Assembly: GCA_012934845.2 (NCBI GenBank)
Contig: WNNJ02000108.1
Span: 310,001-374,000 of the forward strand
Direction: 5' to 3'
DNA: 64,000 nt
Source: Pomphorhynchus laevis
Taxonomy: Eukaryota > Acanthocephala > Palaeacanthocephala > Echinorhynchida > Pomphorhynchidae
Under the pieces are notes generated by a model. That model made no database searches and was not told where the DNA came from. It worked only from the letters and a program-made list of their open reading frames with translations. Both the position numbers and the translations under genes were made by a program. Numbering within the stretch: the stretch's first letter is position 1; each line of letters begins with the position of its first letter. Of this stretch, positions 60,096-64,000 are shown one piece after another.

Positions 60096-60403
60096 TAGCG
60101 GTTTCCAAACTGGGAGGTGTGCCCCCAGGGTTAGGGCGATTGCCAGGGGACGCCATTAAACTTTGATTCACTTATAAGTAGTTCTATGAATTGTATGTTT
60201 GTTTAACAATTTTGTTTAAAAATGATATTATCATTAAAAACTTTCCAAAATATATATAATAAAATATAATATCATAAAATAATATTTATAAAATATATCT
60301 TATATCTTATCTAATAAAGTATTACTAATAAACGGAAGGAAGAAGGCTCGTATAATTTTTTTCATTTAGGGAGGAGTGGTAGCATAAAGTTTAGAAACAT
60401 CTA
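60096..60403. mobile_element. hAT-type MITE with 8-bp target duplication
   Basis: The left end TAGCGGTTTCCAAACT and right end AGTTTAGAAACATCTA are inverted (12 of 16 match), of the TAGNGGTTTC class. It is flanked by CCTTAGCT (60088-60095) and CCTTAGAT (60404-60411), seven of eight equal, as expected for an 8-bp hAT duplication. 308 bp, non-coding, no transposase, so it would depend on an element elsewhere. Confidence 0.82.
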
Positions 60404-60411
60404 CCTTAGAT

Positions 60412-61540
60412 AGAACATATACGTTTTAATATTGCTACAAAAAACGAACTGTTTTGTCACTTAAGACAACTAATGGATATTTAAGAGGAATTGGAATTGA
60501 GAAAAAAATTAATAAAGACCTATTAATAACGATATATGAAGAGAAATGACCGAATTTTGTTTAGTAATGCCCTGAGTGATTTATAAATAAATATTTTTTA
60601 TTTTCCGATTTGAAAAGTTTCAGAATGTTTTTTTATTTTATGAGATAATATTTTTTACTATCGCGATAAATTAAATAATTAATTATAAAATTAATTAACT
60701 TTATAAATTAAATATTTGTACATTGATGCAATGCTTATAGCATTATTTTTTATTTTATTTTAGTTGGGTTTCAAGATATTTTATGATACGGGATTATTCG
60801 AATATACCAGACATACTAGAACGACAATATCATTGGGAAATTGAATCAGCTCTTAAACACACTGATTGAAATAACGTTTATAAAAGCTATTTAAATTTTA
60901 TGATTTTTTAGAGAAATTTGTTTGCAAAAGCATGTATTGAATTGAATTTGCTTTATTGCTACAAATAATACATGAATTTACAATTTTATGCCTGACTCAT
61001 GATTAATAAAGGTTTACAATTCCTTTAAAATCAATTATTATTAAAAACATTTTAACGGATTCAAATTAATTATATCAATATATAGTCTTAATATAATATA
61101 AAATGTGATCAAAATTCAAAAGGTGATTAGCGATATCTGAAGATTTATTTCTTCGGTGCATGACATCCAAGCTTTATGATTTCTTTTGTCATGCTTTTGG
61201 TTCCTTTAAGCAGTCAATAGAAAATCTACAAATGTGGCGATCAATCAATTCTACAGAATGAATTTTAACAAGTATCTAATTAATAAATTTGAGTTCTATA
61301 TTAATATATTTTCAAATTTACATAAACGAAATATTATCTTTTATCAATTAAATTTATTGCAAGATTTTAATATTTTATCGCTATTTAAAGTTCTATTTAA
61401 CTGTTGTAAATGCACGTGCCCATTAAAATCTTAATTGACTGAAACTCTAGTTGTCAGATCACTCGAATATTTTATATATAAATATCAATTTATATATTTT
61501 AAATATGTTTTAATATATTTTAAATATATTTTAATATATT
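60412..61540. other. AT-rich DNA, no gene seen
   Basis: The open stretch 61234-61434 (plus) has no domain. 61480-61550 repeats TTTTAATATATTTTA. Confidence 0.4.
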
Positions 61541-61585
61541 TTATATAAATAAAATTTACAGTATTAATATTTGATATAATTATTT

Positions 61586-61715
61586 TCTATACTTTATATT
61601 TTATAGATATAGGATAACAATCTAAATTTTTGAATTAGAAACAATACTTTATATTTTATAGATATAAATTTTATAAATTTTTGAATTAGAAACAATTCAA
61701 AAATTTGAAAGTGTA
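61586..61715 (+). repeat. Direct repeat of about 60 bp plus inverted end
   Basis: ACTTTATATTTTATAGATAT, then AATTTTTGAATTAGAAACAAT occurs at 61590-61645 and again at 61647-61707, followed by the reverse complement AATTGTTTC-type end ATTCAAAAATTTG. Low-complexity but clearly duplicated. Confidence 0.85.
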
Positions 61716-61719
61716 AACA

Positions 61720-62480
61720 ATACACATGTTTGAGTTAATATAGTTATTTTTAGTTATTATAGCTATTATTTTATTATTGTCTTTTAAATTATTTATTATG
61801 CTGTGAATTATTTATTCGTGTTGAGTTAATATCATAGTTTCACTCTTCATAAGCAATTTGTAATTTTCAAATATCCATATTTATTTTCTATTTTCTACTG
61901 TTAATTTGTGATCTCAATATAGAGTTAGATGATATCCAAAAACTGAAATGCTTGTTTCACGATTTGAAATTCATTTACCGTTTTAAACCATCAATATTAA
62001 ATTGTAAAACATATTAACATTCACTTAGGTAAATAGGTTTTCCAAATTACGCGATTTGAAATTTCTTTTAGCTTAATTTTTTATAACACATTATAATGTC
62101 ATTATAGTTAATAGAATATTAGCCATATACCATTATGCAAATGTGCCATGATATTCAACATGTCATCTTCGTCATATAACGAGACAGTGTACTCCATTGT
62201 TTAAATTTATGCAGGTGTATTGTCTGTTTGACATAACGAAATCTTTCAATCTTTTTATCTATAATATCAGTAAATCAACATTTCAATTACTTTTTAATTT
62301 CAATTTGAATGAAACCCTAGGCATATGCAACATAACCACTTGATATTGTCTAAGCATACAAATAATCCGAATCTTGTTTAAATCTGAGAATTTAAAGCGA
62401 TTTCTATTAATATAAAAAAAATGGTATTTTCGATTAATGTATTAGTGTATATAAAGAAGACCAATTAAAATCGGACCTAT
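61720..62480. other. AT-rich DNA, no gene seen
   Basis: Nothing recognised. Confidence 0.4.
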
Positions 62481-62507
62481 TAATAATAGACCTATAATAT
62501 AAAATAA

Positions 62508-62560
62508 AATACTAGAATAAGATACTGATGACCTCCAATTCTTATTCTGATACATCGTCT
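62508..62560 (+). repeat. Scrap of the YVDD-type RT 3' flank
   Basis: CTGATGACCTCCAATTCTTA plus TTCTGATACATCGTCTG is the reverse complement of 58888-58924 with two or three changes. It shows that the 3' flank of that element has a life of its own as a dispersed repeat and itself contains CTGATGA. Confidence 0.7.
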
Positions 62561-62883
62561 GTTTACAAGTTAATTATAGATAAGCTGCTATAAATTTGGG
62601 AAGAATATAAACAGCATGTGTCGAGATTAAAATATCCACCCAAGGGATTTAAACAACTGCGGTTGACACTAACGAATATTGATGTAATTGGTCAGTATAA
62701 ATGCATTTTATGAACGCTTTCAGTCATATGGAGCTCTTGTTTCTAGAAAATGATGCAAATAAGCATTTACATAATTTTATCTAATGAATTATAAAATTTA
62801 AAAAAATAATTTTTAATATATGGGTATATATAAACCGTTGAATGAAAACTAGAAATAATACACGAAACCCAAATGTGTCGTGT

Positions 62884-63065
62884 CAACTACTGTCGAAGTT
62901 GTTTAGCTACAGGATCAGACTGATGAAGCCACTCTGTAGTAATTAGTAGACTAAGGTCGAAACTCCCCATCGGGGGCTAGTCATCTGTGGTATTCACATT
63001 CAAAGTTAAGTTTCCCGACGAAGTTCGTAAAAAAGCATGCAGGTTTACACTTTCCTGTTCGTGCG
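62884..63065 (+). ncRNA. Hammerhead-ribozyme-like repeat (second copy)
   Basis: Same repeat as 40380-40190 (minus), shown by TAGTAGACTAAGGTCGAAAC, the CTCCCCAT-GGGGGCTAG hairpin region and AAAAAAGCATGCAGGTTTAC. Core boxes CTGATGA (62920-62926), GAAAC (62959-62963) and ATC/TGTGG (62983-62990) are kept, but the 5' strand of stem I has changed to ATCAGA and no longer pairs with TGTGG. Probably a decayed copy. Confidence 0.45.
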
Positions 63066-63079
63066 CAACACAAAAAAGT

Positions 63080-64000
63080 AAAGTTATTCTTTCAGATTTA
63101 CAAAGTTATCATTAGTTGTAATCTAATGGTAGTTAAAAATACTAATTTATAAAGCTTTTTATTTATTGGGACAACTTGCGTCCAGCCCAAATTTGTAGTT
63201 CATTATTTGATAATCATTTTTATGAAAATATACAATCGTTTAAATTTAAGTTTTAAAATGCTATATGAATAAAAGATCGCTCAAATATGAGCGGTCTTCT
63301 TTAACTCAATTATGCAATCTATTTGTGATATCTCATAATATTTCAAACTAGTTCACTGTATGGTGAATTATACCAATTTAAATACCATACAAACAAATGT
63401 TGATAAATTCTAATCAAATAAGCATATTTACAGAATTGAGATTGGACATTAATATTTAAAAAATAATATATTTAATATTATTATATTAATATTGAAATAT
63501 AATATTTAATACCTTAATATTTATATTGGCTTAAGCATGACTATAATCCAGATATTATATGTTTGCAATTAGATATATAGTATACGATTATTTTGAATTT
63601 CTTATTCAACGTTCCATGATTACTTTATTCATACTAAAATTGTAGATCTACTGCTTTTCCAACATTATTAAATGCCAATATGATAAAATTTATGCATTTG
63701 CTGGAAGTAAAAATACTTCAAATTTAGAGAATGCATCTCTATCGTCAATATAAGCATTGTGTATCTTTAGAGGTCAACTTAAAATAGTAAGTTTCGTATA
63801 AAGGTTTGAAAATGTATCACATTTTATTCTATTAATTATAGATAAGTAAAAAATAGTCGATTTTTTGCAAAATCAAACTTAAAACTCAATTATAAATCTT
63901 AAACTTTGATAAGCTAATTTATGGTTAGCTGATTTTATAGTTTATTAATTTATATCTGTCAATCTCTTAATTTATAGAGTTTTATTGAAACTGATCTATT
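63080..64000. other. AT-rich DNA, no gene seen
   Basis: A small hairpin AAAGATCGCTCAAATATGAG with CGGTCTTCTTT lies at 63274-63302; otherwise nothing recognised to the end of the window. Confidence 0.45.

Overview
This window looks like AT-rich nuclear DNA from an invertebrate animal. Coding matter is split by introns, there are no bacterial-style operons or ribosome binding sites, and most recognisable proteins are decayed fragments of eukaryotic mobile elements: Penelope-like elements (PLEs), several non-LTR retrotransposon families, a Gag/protease remnant of an LTR element, hAT-type MITEs and a tRNA-derived SINE-like repeat. I cannot fix the phylum from the sequence.

Host genes. The best host gene lies on the minus strand between about 17.5 and 7.0 kb. 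Exon 1 (17538-17187) carries a weak signal peptide and an Ig-like domain. Exons 2 (14350-13991) and 3 (12091-11810) carry Ig domains with the C-W-C pattern. A further exon (7141-7022) carries a transmembrane helix and a basic stop-transfer sequence. All splice junctions I can read are phase 1 with usable GT/AG signals, which suggests an Ig-superfamily cell-surface receptor whose cytoplasmic exons lie lower in coordinate or were not recognised. A second host-like locus, 58040-57185 on the minus strand, encodes a MAM domain broken by an apparent frameshift and one TGA.

Layout. 0-0.75 kb: PLE RT fragment (minus). 2.56-2.76 kb: 3' end of a non-LTR element. 3.47-6.07 kb: 5'-truncated non-LTR retrotransposon with endonuclease and RT (minus). 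7.0-17.5 kb: Ig receptor gene, whose introns hold dispersed repeats, a PLE with a tandem 3' part (12.4-13.96 kb) and a 1-kb foldback of about 0.35-kb repeats (15.1-16.1 kb). 18.1-19.75 kb: two RT fragments. 21.2-21.9 kb: 35-bp minisatellite inside a duplicated segment. 24.2-24.5 kb: hAT-like MITE. 26.3-28.8 kb: tandem SINE-like repeats, a CTGATGAG-containing repeat and a (TA)n tract. 29.65-32.7 kb: decayed non-LTR element with an RPDG/WD-type C-terminus. 34.6-35.3 kb: PLE fragment. 36.6-40.4 kb: several copies of a second, GNSSPIIAD/YVDD-type RT family. 40.2-41.3 kb: hammerhead-like repeat and SINE-like array. 42.9-44.05 kb: Gag CCHC and protease remnants. 44.8-46.7 kb: two further non-LTR fragments. 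48.4-49.6 kb: a near-identical direct duplication and a large hairpin. 52.2-54.5 kb: three-unit tandem array of PLE 3' ends. 54.5-56.75 kb: large palindromes, LINE fragment, 168-bp tandem repeat. 57.2-58.0 kb: MAM locus. 58.9-59.7 kb: YVDD-type RT fragment. 60.1-60.4 kb: hAT MITE with an 8-bp target duplication. 62.9-63.05 kb: second hammerhead-like repeat.

Themes. Two unrelated repeat families (the 546-bp PLE tail and the ~445-bp SINE-like unit) occur as head-to-tail arrays that end at the same base in independent copies. Short CTGANGA-stem-GAAA motifs resembling the hammerhead ribozyme core recur through the window, and one (40.26-40.33 kb, minus) has all core elements plus a perfectly placed stem I. 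This fits PLE- and retrozyme-like amplification through tandem or circular RNA, but that link is inference.
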